Assembly (NCBI RefSeq): GCF_954871325.1
Contig: NC_088776.1
Location: 39,542,508-39,606,507, forward strand
Length of the DNA: 64,000 nt
Direction of reading: 5' to 3'
From: Gordionus sp. m RMFG-2023
Taxonomy: Eukaryota > Nematomorpha > Gordioida > Chordodea > Parachordodidae
The notes beneath the pieces were generated by a model that ran no database searches, had not been told where the DNA came from, and was given only the letters and a program-made list of their open reading frames with translations. Shown here piece by piece: positions 10,866 through 25,800 of this stretch (positions are counted from its first letter, which is position 1; the number at the start of each line of letters is the position of its first letter). Position numbers and translations under genes: made by a program.

Positions 10866-13800
10866 CTATGTTCAAAATTTAAAAAATTATAAAAGTTTTA
10901 AAAGTCTCAGAAGTTTTAAGATTTTAGTGAAATCGTATGTTAAATGTTTGATTTTCTATTTATCTTAATATCAAAAAAGAGTTTATTTTTTCTTTTTCGA
11001 TAAAGTTTTAAATTACGAATAAAATTTTTTGATATTTTGGGTAAAGCCTATGATGCAAATTAGTAATATAATATCTCCAAAAATATCTGCCTTATTAATA
11101 GGTAATGTCATGATTAATGATATAATTGCTTGATATGAAATTATGTTAATCATTAATAAATAAACAATCTTTTTCTGATTATGTCATCAGTGAGGCTGCT
11201 AAAGCGGTCAACTCACTGACCGCTGAAGATGTCAAAATATTGTTTGTTTTTATTTTATCTCCCCTAATAAAGTATATACATAAACTGATTGTTTAAAATT
11301 TTTTTTAGTTCCTATTATAAGTAGCATCACTAGCTCTTATCAATTACTATTAAAATTTCCAATTTTTTTTTATTTAGGCAAGCTCAAAATAAACTTTTTT
11401 CTCAAATGCTTTTCCCTGTAAACGACGCGATTGCGCATTTATTATATAAATTATATCTTGGATTAAATAAAATTTTAAGATATTTTTTTGTTGTTAAAAA
11501 CCGTAATTTAATTTGTTGTGTAGGAGCAAGGATAGCCAGAGAATCTCTCTATAGAGCCCCAGCCTCTTGATTTGATGATTAAAATTTTTGGAAGTATTCG
11601 AAATGTTAGGTCCTCCTTCATTTTTGAGCCGGAATAAGATAGGTAGGAGGGCCATAAATAGATCGTTTTTTGAAATAGCTTCTAAACATTGAGTTATATC
11701 CCTTTTTTTGTATTGTATTTTTATATATAATATTTATATATAATATTTATATATCGTATTATATATTGGAGTGTAATGCAGATTTTGGATTAAAATATAT
11801 TAGAGAAAATTATATTGGATTAATTTAGTCTGCTTTACTACATCCATTTTTAAATTTGTTTTGTTTATTAATTAATTGATTTATAACATTTTTGTATATA
11901 CTAAATTTTTAATTTTGTTAATTTTTAACCATTTTTTTGGAAAGAAGATATAGCCTTATCTTTTTAATTATATTGTTATTAATATTTTTTTAAATAAATG
12001 ATTGTAAAGTAAAAACATGTTTTATATATTTGAATAAAGATATTTAGATAAGTGGATAGATTGTGAGTGGTATTTTTATAATTTCTATTAAAAAATTACA
12101 TTTATACATACTCATCCAATTTAAATATTAAATAAATTTAACGACTCTAGTCTTAGCGCATCGAATGAACTAACCCTAGTCCATACTTGATTATAGCCCT
12201 AATTACGTTTTCGGTAAAATCAGGCAATTTTAATAATTAAATTGAATACCAATTTTGATATTCATATATTATTTTAATCCAAACCTATCACCTGAACATG
12301 ATCTTATTATATTTATTATCATTTAAAATTTTAAAAAAATAAATCCAACAAATATTAAATAAGGTGTATCGAGAAATGTAGAAATAATTCCAAATGAAAA
12401 AATTTTAAAAAAATAAATCCAACAAATATTAAATAAGGTGTATCGAAAAATGTAGAAATAATTCCAAATGAAAATAGCTCTTAAGATCATTGCAATAATT
12501 AAAATATTCGAATTACTTTGGCATTATAATATTAGAAGTCCTAGTTATTATTACAAAAAAAATGTATTTGTTATATTTTATAAGGTTATTCAACGTTATT
12601 TAAATAATATATTAGTCATAAAATAATATAGAGTATTTATATTTAATATATTATATAAAAGGTCAGTCTAATTGAATACTTATAGAAGTTAAATTTAATA
12701 ATAATAAAATAGTATATATGGATAAGAATTTAAAATAAAGTAACCAGTTTGTTTTAACCATATATTTCATATATAATGTCAGTAAGATCTCTAAAAGGCA
12801 ATCTAAGTTTTTCATACTGAATTACTTTGAAAAAAATATATACAAATAATTCTTTCCCAACCCTCATAAATTAATTTCCCTAGAATTTCTAAGAGCTTCT
12901 ATATTCGTGGAAGAATATGAACTATGGTCATTATTAGTTTAGGTCTAACTTTAAAACTTTAATCTTAATGTATTATAATAATTATTCGGTATAAATCTAC
13001 CTTTCATCGACTATGGTGTGCAGGGGATACGAGGTTATAGATTTTAGAATATCGTGGAGTTCATCTAAAAATAAGTTAATTATAGCAATTTATTAAAATT
13101 GATGATTATAAATTATGAATAGGTAGTTTGAATGACCAATTAGTCAATAAACCAAGATGAACTTTTAATCAGTTTCGGACGCACGATAGATTTTGAAGGG
13201 GTTCCCTTAACAGTTGAAAAAAATGCCTATTGAACAGGGTTTAATTAGTTAGAGGTACTGTATTTATTACTGTCTAAAATATAATTTGGTAAATAGGCTC
13301 AGAATTATTCTAATAATATTCTTTAAAAATAAGTCTAATTAAGTTAATAAAAATAAAATAATCTGTAATTATGATTACGATATAGAAGTTAAAGTTTATT
13401 ATAACAATCAAATTATGGCTAACTTTGATATAAATATTGATGCAGATAAAGTGGTATTTTGGTATTTTCTCGAATGTAAAGATCCAAATCGTCCCATAAA
13501 GCCAGAATCTCGAGGGGAATCTGCTTTTGTGATTCATCGCTAATTACGTTCTTTAAAAAAATGTTAATCATGTAAGCTTAATATGGTAAAACAAAATTAA
13601 ATTATTATTTTCCCCTTTATCTATATATAACCGGGACATTTCGTTTTTTAATTTTTTAAAGATGATCATCGGTATATAAAAAAAAATTTCATTTAAAATA
13701 GATTATTTGATAGGTGATCACAAGTGGGATTTTCTATCGTTGAATGATCCTGAAATTATCTAGCATGATTGGGTACATCCTAGAACTAGACTATATAATT

Positions 13801-16800
13801 TAGATAATCCATGGCTTCAAATTGAACTTAAACCATTAAACCGGTATGAACCATTATTAACCCGAACCTCTATAAGGGTCCGTGTGAACTAATTTTGAAC
13901 CTTTTGGTATCCTAACTCGTTTTAATTTTTATACATTGTTATTTTACAGTTCCAGCTACACATGTTAGCATATAAAAGTGTTCTCAACCATAGAATTTAT
14001 TCTTTCTCCTCATATATGACAGAATGCAAAAATATTTTAATCATATATGGCTCAATATTATTTTTTTAATGATATTTTGAAAAATATGCTTCTCTTTACA
14101 TCTTAAGTTTGAATGCGAAAAGTAACTGGGTTCTAAAGGTTTAAACGGAACCGACATTATTATTTTTACAAACCGAACCTGAAACGTTATTTTTGAACCT
14201 AACCGATAATTGTTACAGTTGGATCTGCAAAAAAAATTGTTTAAACAAAAATTAATAAATTGAACACTCACAATGGATATATTATCAAGCGATGATGATG
14301 ATGGATTATTTTTAAATATATTTATTTCGGCTTCTGGAATATTCATGGCAAATATTTCGTTATCATCATTGTTAAGAAACCTTTGATTTATGGTATCTTT
14401 TCCACCGGTATTATAACTATCATCAAAGTTTTTTATCATGTCAGAGATGAGGGATACTTGCTTGAAAGCAAGATTACCATTTTTACCGCCTAGGGATCCA
14501 TTATCACCCCCTATTGATATATCGCTGCTAATATTTTCCGTTTCCCTCTCTTCCAATTTATCCTTTACAGTTACGTCCATTGTTTCATTTTTATCGTTAA
14601 ATTCATTATCATTAAAATCACCCCATGCGCGGAAACAATGTTTCAGGGTTAAATCGGACAGGAAAGACGGCAGTTTGAAGCGATTAAAGTACCAAAGTAG
14701 ATTCCAATACACACAGGCGTGGTGATCAACAAAGGAAGGGTCTAGCAAGCACTCCTCGTTACCTTCGTGTTCAAGTATGTTTTCTAGCTCTTTTTGAAGT
14801 ACAAGGGGGCTTAGGTATGGTTGCTGCTTCGAGTTAATACATTATTTTAAAAGGGAAAAAATTAAACATATGACTATTACAGATAGTTGGTTAAATATTT
14901 TTCTGAAGTCGTAATAAAATAATTAGTAAAAATTTTAAAAAAATCTTTGCGCTTCTAAAACATACTTAATTTCATTGTATTGTAATAAATTATGTATCTA
15001 ACCAAGTTTGGGGTGTTTAAAACTTTAAACTTAGATTTAGCTTGATCTGAGACGTCCTTTGCTTCTGTTCCATTGCGAATGCAAGAAGAAGAATCGGCCT
15101 TTGTATTTTTATCATTTTGAACCTTCTCCTTTTCCTTAGAATGATCTATTTTTTGTGTGTCATTCAATTCTTTATCGGAACCTTTGATGGCACCACAAAT
15201 ATATTCTGTAAGGGATATTAGATTATGGATATTTTGAGTAGTCTCAGTGAAGGATGAAAGGTAGGAAGCGAATTGTTGGGAAGCGGTCGAAGATGATTGA
15301 TTTTTAGATAAGGAATGGCGAGATAGCGATTCGCTTCCATCTTAGTTTGGGTACATAAAAAAGAATTCGCTTGTATTTATTCGTAATATATTTTTAAAAT
15401 TATATAAATAAGCATGCCATCTAAAAAAAAGACTATCAAATTCAACTGTAAAGTTGCCGTTTCAATTTGAATCCTACAAACTATATAATAAAATCACGCT
15501 CAAAATGGGAGTCAAGATTTTTAGGAAAAAGATGTAAGACTGGTGCTGAAATTTTAATATTACATTTTTTTTTTTAAATATTTATAATTATAAAAAAACC
15601 GCATAAATTAGAGCTAGAACGAGATCCCATGCTTTTATCTTGAGACAATTGCCTCTTGGCAGATTGGAGGCGATCGAATTTACGAAGGAAAGTTATATTT
15701 TGTTTTATTTTGGAATAGTCTACTTCCTTGAAAAATTATAAGAAAGTATCTTTCAATTTTTGTAACTGTATCATTGTTTGTAAAAAAAATATTATGTATA
15801 TTTTAAATAATCATTCTTTCCTTCAATTTTTATGTTTACATTATCTAAAAGTTTTTGTTGAGGTGTTCAACGTGATGTAATTCATTTAATTACTACACCT
15901 TAGGAGGTTTGTATTACTATTTATTTCAGTTTTTACAGTTAATAGAAAACTATTTATATTATATTAAGACTAAATAGATAAATTTTGATTTCGATAAGAG
16001 TAAATTAAATTACTTTATTTATATTTTGCTTTTGCAGACAATGTGTTATTTGTTCAACTTTAAATCCTTTTTTGAAAGTTTTTTTTAAATTTATAAATCT
16101 GATTTTACCGGAAATATATTCCAGCATGTTTAGAATACTTATCTTATGAATTGTAGGTAATTTTGCCATTAACCTTTAAGTCATTTATAATTTATATAAA
16201 AAAATCATTGAAAAACAAATATAAATTATATTAATTCAAAAGTCAAAATTGTATGAAATTCATAGAGTAGATACTTCAAACATGATGGAATACATTTCTG
16301 GTAAAAAGATCCTTAAATTTTAAAAATCGCGCTCAAAAAATAATTTAAAGTTGAAAAAATAACACATTGCCGCTAAAATATATAATTAAATATGTGATAA
16401 ATAAATTGACAATTTCGCCCAATCTTAACAGTTTTAAAGGTGAAAATATTATATATCAAAAATTATAATCACAACGGCACAGCATTTTGTGAAGACAGTA
16501 CATTCTGTTAGATATATATAATAATAATAATAAATTATGATATTGAGTAAAATAATATTTTAAATAAATTATAAGAATTAAATATTAACGAAATATCAAA
16601 TATATTATTTGAATATCTAAATAACCAAAATTTATATATAATATTTTTACTTATTTTATATTCAAATGAACCTTATTAATTTATATATAAAGCTTATAAG
16701 AAATTGTAAGATCAGAATATAAAATTATAGATTATAAAATTTATAATATTAATATGAAATAAAGTATATGATATTGTAATATGGAAAAAGAAATTATGAC

Positions 16801-19800
16801 ATATAAAAATAAAAGCAATAAATCAAATAACAATATGGCTGGCCAGGTGTCTAACAAATTGATGTAAAATATTTTAATATTATCGCAGGACACATTATAT
16901 CTAGATATGACAACATTGGAGTCAGAAGGGAGAACCAATTTTAAAAACATGGCTTTTTAATAGGTGAATAAGTAAATAAATATTTAACAATTTATTTAAA
17001 TAGATAGTATATACTTTGAGAGTGATTCGAATAGTGGGTACAAAGTTTTTTTTACAATAACGGCATCTATACATTTAAAAAAAAAATTAATAATTTTTAT
17101 TTTTATTAAAAAATTACTTTCGTCTACTAACCCACCCTTTCCAACTAATTCTATCTGTCTTCCCTAATATCTTAATTTATCTATTTGAGGTTGTGTACTA
17201 AACAAATAATAACTTGGTATTAAGGTTGGATTCATCCGGATACCATCCCATGATAATATCTTCATCGTATATAAGGAGATGGCAATGCGGGCAGGCCATA
17301 CAAGTTGACATAGTTATCCTGTTTACTTTCTTTATCGGCACTTTCCGCTCGCTAAAATTAAATAGAATGATATAGAAAAAGATATTTATTAATATTGTAA
17401 ATGTAACTAAACGTTTATAATTTAATTTTTACAAGTTACCGGTCGAAACAAAACGACTATCTTCCTTTATCACTTAATAATATTGATTAAAAATCATACA
17501 AAGTATCATAGTTTAATTACCTGCTTACTATATAAAATGACTATGATTAATTAATATTATAATAATGGATGGAAAAATCGGATAAAAATTTAAACCTTTT
17601 AAGGCGGTCATTGCCATTTATAATACTCAAACCAGCTTCCTTATTGATAATACTGGAAATGGATGAAGAAAATCGGCAGGAATTCGCTCTATTCAATCGC
17701 TCCGACCCGAAAGTCATATAATTCTGATATGATAAAGTCCTTTTGTGACTATTTTTGCCATTTAGCTAAAAATTAAATTAGGAATAATCATATTTTGCTT
17801 GTTATATTTTAATAAGAGTTTCAATCTATTCTTTAACGGACAATTTTTTAAAACACTTTTGAGAAGAGTTTGAAATGCACTTTAAATTTTAAAAAATTTT
17901 AGAAGATTTTTTTCGAAAATGCTCAAACAGGATTTTGATCAACTTTTACCTAAATCTCCATAACGCCAAAAAAAATTAAAAAGAAAATTTTTTAAGAATG
18001 CCCAAACTGGATTTTTTTTGATCAACTTTTACCTAAATCTCCAAATCTCTTTTTAAAAAAAATCTTTTATAAATGCATCTTTTGTGATTTTTATGCATAA
18101 AAAATCTTTCATGATGAAATCACAAATTTTGTTGAAAAAAAATCTTTCAAACTCTGCTTTTGAGTAATATGCTTAAAAAACAAATAATGCGAGTACCAAT
18201 GTAGGATAGAGCACCACAGTCTTAAAAAAATTCTTATATCTCAACCACTATCTAATAAAAATGCATAAAAACTTTACAGAAATATTTTAATATAAAATAA
18301 TAGACTACAAAAAAAACTAGGCCAGAATAACTCGCATTAATTTGTAATATAATAATGTTCAAATATCTGAGGTACTGCTTTAATATAACCTCTATATTCG
18401 AAAAAAAAATGATATTATTTTAAAATAAAAAGTTTTATCAAAATATTTTGTTGTAAACCTTAGGATCAGTTGAAACTGGTTTTAATTGATCTATTTTACG
18501 AATTGGGGAATTATTCGAAATATTTAAATTAGGGGCTATCAATTCCTGCATGGCGGATAATTGAAGGTGAGACAAGGATTTGAGTTTGGTTGGCTATATA
18601 AATTTCGATTTAATATACACAATAATATAATTCCTTCAATTATTGATCCATATTAAATCAATCAACGATTTAAAACCCGACCCTTTCGGGTTTTTTTTAA
18701 ATTTTGTAAAATGATCTAGATACTATGAGCTCTTAAAAATAAAAAATTGGAGCAGTGCACTTCACCTATTTCCCAAATATCCAAGGAAACATTAAACTAT
18801 AGCTATGGTTTCGATTTAATTATTTACCACTTTAATATGACATAAAATTTATTATATAATCAAAATTAATTTATTACTAAAAACAGAAAAAGGATATAAA
18901 AAATGTTTTTTTACCTAAAGATACTACATGACTGCATTCTTTTTGCATAAAGTTATGTATTAGGTCGAGCAGATAAGTCATGACGATTACCCTGCATTTA
19001 CAGTTAGCGCGAATTCGCGGCGAAGTATACAAAAATGAATGTAAAATTATTAAATTAATATCATATTTTGTACTTCACCGCGAATTGGCTTATAATTTAT
19101 GGCATCTTTCTTAATTATTAATTACATTTTTTTTTAATATTTCTTTATCCTTTTCCTAATTTATAATAAAAAAATATTTATCACTCGTAATTCGTATGTA
19201 ATCAATTAGTTACAAATATGATTTCCTCTTATGACAATTAATCTTCTGATGGTAGCATTTTAGAGGAAGATGACGCTAATGAGGATGATAATTCAACATT
19301 TTCAAACAATTACACTACTGAAAATAGACTATGAGATAAAATGTAGAGGGAAAAGAATTTGTGTACTTGTTGCAGGCATGCAAATAAGTTTTTTATGGTT
19401 AAATTTCCTAGTTTCGAAAGTTAAAGTCGTTTTTTTCTTAAAGAATAGTGCATCCTACTCTGTTAGAGTATGTCGACCAAGTAAAATATAACATCCCTGC
19501 TCCTTTTTACCTATGGTTACATGAATTCGATACTTTTGCAATATATTACTTTGATGTTTGAACCTTATCTAAATTTGAATCTCCTTATCTGCATTTCAAT
19601 CTTTGTTTAAGTTTAAAATATTTGTGATTAAAAGTTGATATGGGGTGGTAAAACTAAACTTATTTGATAATAATCTTCAGAATTTAAAATTTTGGATCAA
19701 GTTAATTAATATTATGGTTTACGATTAAAATAAATTACTGTGGATATAAATATGTTTATCAGATTTTTCTTAATCTATTTTAGCAAATTTTAAGCAAGGT

Positions 19801-22800
19801 TAGCATTAATCAATAATTATGATTTAAAAATCCCTTTTATAAACAAAGAAAGACATTTTAATTTTAAAAAAAACTACAAACTATAAGAAAAAAAAATATA
19901 TACACATTTATCGTTTTTAGTCATAAATCATATTTTTTTAAAAAAATACTATCATTTTTTAGCTACAAAATAAAATTTAAATCACTACTTTATCTTAATT
20001 ATTTCGTGAGATAATCTAAATTAAATAAAGTGCATTTTCTAAATCTTTCGTTTTTTTGAAGAGCCATCCGGAAGTTAAGCGGAGTTGAGAAAAATGTATT
20101 CTTTTGGTCATAACAAATATTATCATTTAAATTTTTCTAAAAATATCCGCAAAGTTCGGTTAAAAAATAGTCTTTTTTTATTAATTAAAATGGAATTCTT
20201 ATATTATATTTAAGACCATACTAATTAATACAAGAATGACAAATTTACTCCGACAACATGTTTCCCCGTCTGCCCATCCCTCTCATCTGAACGAAAATAT
20301 CTTTCGTTAACCGCGGTGGTCAAGCTATCGACATTTCCAGATTGTAAAACCAATTCTTTCAATATGGAAAGTAAGTAAGGATTATTTTTGTCGAGTTTAT
20401 GTAGTTTAGAACCCTCGAATTTTTCTAGATCCCATAGATTTTCGTTACCCATCGATTGTAGTGGTTTAGAGTAGCAGCTTATGTTTTGGTTGGATACTAA
20501 AAATTTAAAGAAAAGGTAAAATAAAAAATAATAAAATTGATTTAGCGAAAATAAAATTGAAAACTGTGAACTGTAAGAATTATTTTTTTCTTTATACTTT
20601 TTATTTTTTAAAAAATTCCCTAGTTATTTATTTTATTCATTTTCACTTTTTCTCGATTTTTAATTTGCCCATAAATAAATCATTTCAACTATTCGTAACT
20701 CCGAATATTATTTTTTTAAAAAAACTTTTATAAAATTCGGTAGTATTACCTTAAACTGAATTGTAAAGTAGTTTTTTTTAACATAAAAAGATTAATTTTT
20801 ACAGTATTAATTTATTACAACATTTTTTTAGCTTTAAAAACTTATAAATATAACTCACTGGATACATTTTCAGCATTTGTGTCAAAATTGAGTGATACAT
20901 CGTCACTATAATTATCACTGGAACGAATTGCAAATTCGCGTTGTTCGTCTTCGCTTCTAAAAAAGGGTATATTTTTATTTGATAAACTCATTTAAAAATA
21001 TCACTTTTTCTTCATGATTAATTTAATAAAAATAACTGGATATAAATCATCGAAATGATAAATTTAAAACTTCGTATAATATGATGTAATTTATAATTTC
21101 CTCATAAAAATATTTTCAACGAAACCATTAGGAATTGGGTATAGAAGTTAAGATAATGCTTATCTAAATATGGTCTAGATTTTAGAACTTATCACTTATA
21201 TTTTTGGAGATGTGAAAGGTTAGAGTATGAAATTGGATCTATTTTTATACTTAGATTGATTATATTTCAATTAAAGATTTTTTAAAAATATTTTTATTTT
21301 TTTAATGTGGTGGTCCATTTAACCACATTATAAATCTGAAATCCTTTTAACAAATACTGAATTTCTCTTTATAAAATTTTAGGGAAATGCAACTTAGACC
21401 AATCTATATCTTTATAAAAAATGGAATGATGAATTTTGGTTTTAATAGTATAAATATAAAAAAAAACATTTTAAAAATAAGGTTTTATCGATATTTTTTA
21501 TCGGATCGGACCCACAGGCCGATATTATTAAATTTTCTGATCCGATATAATGGTGTCTTATTTAATTTTTTTAAATTTATTATTTATTTAAAAAATAAAT
21601 TTGTGTGCAAGTTAAGAATATTCTTATATAATTGAAGTGATAATGTTTTTGAAGCTAACAAATAATTAAAAATATGAATATGTTTAAAAAAAATAAAGTT
21701 TTTAAAATTTTTGGAATCGGCATAATCATGAATAGACTATCTACTCTCTAAAGATATAAAGACTTTTGGGATAAGAAAAAGATTGCATTTGTTTTACTAT
21801 AATATTTATATGCTTAATTACATCATTAAAATGCATTTTGAAGCGTCGTTGAATACAAATAGCTAGTGACGGGTCATTTTGGTTTCATATTTTGTTATAA
21901 ATGAATCATAAAATTTTAATGTAAATTCTTTATAATGGAAAACCAAAATGGCATAATACCAACTGATTTGTATTAGTGAATGAATGGTCAGTATAGGTAT
22001 TATTATAAATGTCAGTTAACTGAATAAATATAAAATAATAGGTTAACTAAAATTTGATAGTATTATTTAAAATATTATGGCCATAGTTTAATCATAGGTG
22101 GCAATATAATATATTATATTAAAAAGGGAAGATTCATTGAAAAATTAAAATATATTAAATTAAATTGCATATGTATAACAAAATCAAATTAGTTATATCG
22201 GATTGACCTTCAAAAGGTCGTATTGATACATAACTAAAAAACAACGAATCTTTTTTAAATATAATCTGTTGTAAAAAATGAAAAAAACATACAAAACAAA
22301 AAACAGTTTTTTTTAAAAGTGCTTTTCCACGAAAAAACGATTTTTTTATCCATAAATTATATGTAATTTAAATTGTTATTTATAATGAGCTAGTTTTTAG
22401 TTAATCTTTAATTGAATGGCAATAAGTGTAGAAGTTAATTTATTATACTATGACCCTTGATATCTTAAAAAATCAAAGTTCCAAAAATTAAATTGTTTGA
22501 AGGACATTTTAAAACATGAACTTATTTTTAGACAACCACTCAGACCCAGTGTAATATTGGATCGAGGCTGGCCATTAAGAAAAATGGGTTACTATAAAAA
22601 AAATTGGCAAAATTTCCGCAATAAAAAATTTAAAATTTGTTCATCACAAACCATTCCCTTCAAATCACGACAAAAATTCATATTTTTATCAACCCGATTA
22701 AATTCCACTTATAAGATAGTAAATTAAGTAAGTTAACTTGTAATTATGTAAGGTTAAACAACCACCTATATACCAAATTGTTATCAAGCTTTTATTAACT

Positions 22801-25800
22801 TATAATTGGGATGTTTAGCCAATGCTGCTTCAATGTGGCCTTGATAAAAGGCGGAATAATCCGCCCACATTACCCTATCGGCCAGGAAGAAAGAGGGTTT
22901 ACTACTATTCGCACTGTATTTATTACATTGATTCTCGGGGATTGATTTGTTATCTGGAATATAATCCGTTTTGTGATGATCCGCGATAAAGTATTGGTCC
23001 GATGCTGTAGCTATAAATTTTTTTATCTTGTCTCCCACAAGACCCGCCGCGGATTTCATAAGGGCGGTCGTTGGGTTATCTGGGATTATATGGGACTGAT
23101 TGGTATGGCGTATATTGTCGCTCAATTTATCATAAGGTGCGTTGCTGCTGTTCATACTGAGTTTACTTCGAAAATAAAAGAAGGTTTAAATTCAGTTAGA
23201 AATAAAAGATAACACTTATATTCAATAACGAGAGGAAAGAGGAGTTTATAATAAAAATTAAATAAAAATCTTCAAATTTTAAAACTTTTATAAAGCACAA
23301 TATAAAAAAAATATTGTCATATCTAGGATGCAGTTTTAAAATATTTGATTGCTAATTTACACGATTGTTTAAAATTTAAATGAACAAAATAAAATGTCTG
23401 CATTTTGGGGGGTTTATAAATAATATTTAGCATATTTTTTAGAACTTACCTTGCCCACGATCCATCTTGCGGCAAAGATAGTCGGTGACGAGAAAATGGT
23501 GTCTTATTGACGCTAGCGTTAAAATTATCAGAAGGTGGTAAAGAAAACGAGTTATTATGAGTTGTCACATCTGTCGTAACATTTGATATGTTTGACATCG
23601 TATTATTATTTAAAACGATCGAAGTATTTGGAATATCCGCATTGCTATTCAAGAGACTATTGGAGGATGACAAGGAGGGAGGATAGTGAACCAATAAAGC
23701 ATTATCGAGTTTCGTGAGGAAGCTGTCTAAACGCCGGGAAAGCATTTTTGCGATGGGAGATTCGGTATTGGATTTTCGGATTGGCGGAGTTTTGGAAATA
23801 TTGGAAAAAGTAGTAGAAATATTGGGGTGATCGGCGGGGGTTAAGTCTGGTGGGTTTGGGAGGGATAAAAATATTTTCAAGAGAAGACAATTTGTTTTAT
23901 ACATATAAAATTATTGATAGTATAATAAAGAATCTATACCATTTCCAGGCTGGGACTTCTCAGAGGAAGATATAACACATATATCCTGTTTAATGTTGCT
24001 CAGGTTTGGTTCTGAATTAAAAGCTTGTATCTTGGGGCGTGGAATTGTCACTATAAATATTAAATTCATTGACGTTACATTTTTGTGTGTAAATAAATAA
24101 CGAGTAACTTATGATTAAAGTTTACAGCACTAAAAATATTCAGAAAATTTCTTAAATACAAATTAAATTTATGTAATATAGTATAAAAATACCTTCTGGT
24201 TCTGAATAATAACCCGAAATTTCCATCTGCCCACCATTGTAAGAAGCCGTAATATTTCTGATTTGCTTCCTGTGTTTATATGTGCCGTCAGTATTATCGT
24301 ATTGTTTATTATTATCTACACCTTTACCGTAAGCAATATTAATGTTTGATTTATTGTTCTTAATCAAATCAAAGGTTCTCCTGGAATAAGTGTAAAAATA
24401 AGGGCAGCTCCTTTTGAAATGGCCGCATGCTATGACTACGTTCTTTATCTTAGCCCAGGAGATTTGTGCCGATAGATTGGTGGAATTTGAGTCGCTTTCG
24501 AAGACAGCCTAGTAAAAGTAAACTTAGATTATATAAAATATTATCATTTTTCATAAAGATACTCCTCATTATTTAATGAAGAGTATCTTCTAAAAGGTTG
24601 AACTTGAATCTAATCATATATAAATAATATTCATCAAAAAAATATTCCAAAATCTGTTAGAATGAACCGACTATTAATTATAATGTCATTCCATATTAAA
24701 TCGATAGTTGAATCTTTTTGTATACAAACTAAAGTACCAGAAACTAAGGCAGTGTCAAATTTTAACATCCTAGTTTTTATATTTTTGGAGAATCAAAGGT
24801 CTATTAAAAATAGCCTATTTTTACGGTTCGATTGTTATTCAAATAAAAATTAACTAAAAACTACAGTATTATAACTGATTTTAATATCAAAATAAAATAT
24901 TCTATTTTTTAAAAAAATATTAAAAATTTTTTTTTAATGTGATGATTCATTTATCTCCATTCTAAAGTTTAAAATCTTTGTAGAAAATAATAAATTTCTC
25001 CGATGTTTATAATATTTTGATGATTCACCATATTAATTTATATCTGTATTTAAAAAAAATTGGAATGTCAAAATTTAACTTTTGTGAAGTAAGCTAATAA
25101 AAACATTTTTTGGCATAATATGTAATTAATTGTTCTAATATTATTTAAAAAGTTTTTATATGATATTCTAATTATAGTAAAGAATCTATTACACAGATTT
25201 ATGCAATATTTTAATTTAAATTGGCAAGGAAACAATTACAAACACATAGTAACATGTATTATACTTATATTACTCTAAAATATTTTTTTAAATAATTCAA
25301 CCATGGGAATTTTTTTTAATTTCTTTTAAAATCTAAAATTTTTCATATTATATATTCTAAAATATTTTTTTAAATAATTCAACCACAGAATTTTTTTTAA
25401 TTTCTTTTAAAATCTAAAATTTTGCATATTATATAGTAGATTGATTCTTTTCTATTATAAAAATAACATATAAATATATTTTATATAATATTAGAACATT
25501 TACTTACATATGTTATCTATATTCAATAAAAAAAATAATTATCATTTGTGTTTTTATCAATTTTGCCTATGAAAGCGAAAACTTAGAATTCTAATTTTCT
25601 TTTATACAGATATATGGCTTTAGTGATATTTTCTTAAAATTTCACAAAAATCAAGAAACAGATCATTTTTTACAAGGACATAAAAAAATAAAAATTTTTA
25701 TAAAATAGAATCTTCAAAAATATAAGAACTAGGATGCCAACATTTGAACATTGTTTAATTTACTTGTAATTTATACAATATTTCACCCAAATTTCAAGTG

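Noticed and set aside
12325-12474. CRISPR array
   Set aside because: Two adjoining 74-bp copies without spacers; the other tandem repeats in the window likewise lack repeat-spacer structure, and the DNA is eukaryotic.
16741-16950. Longer frame of 69 codons taken as one exon
   Set aside because: Only the part from the AG at 16,901 matches DENND4; the upstream residues do not, and their phase does not fit.
22497-22727. Plus-strand frame of 76 codons
   Set aside because: No family resemblance, no splice or promoter support, and composition of AT-rich intron.
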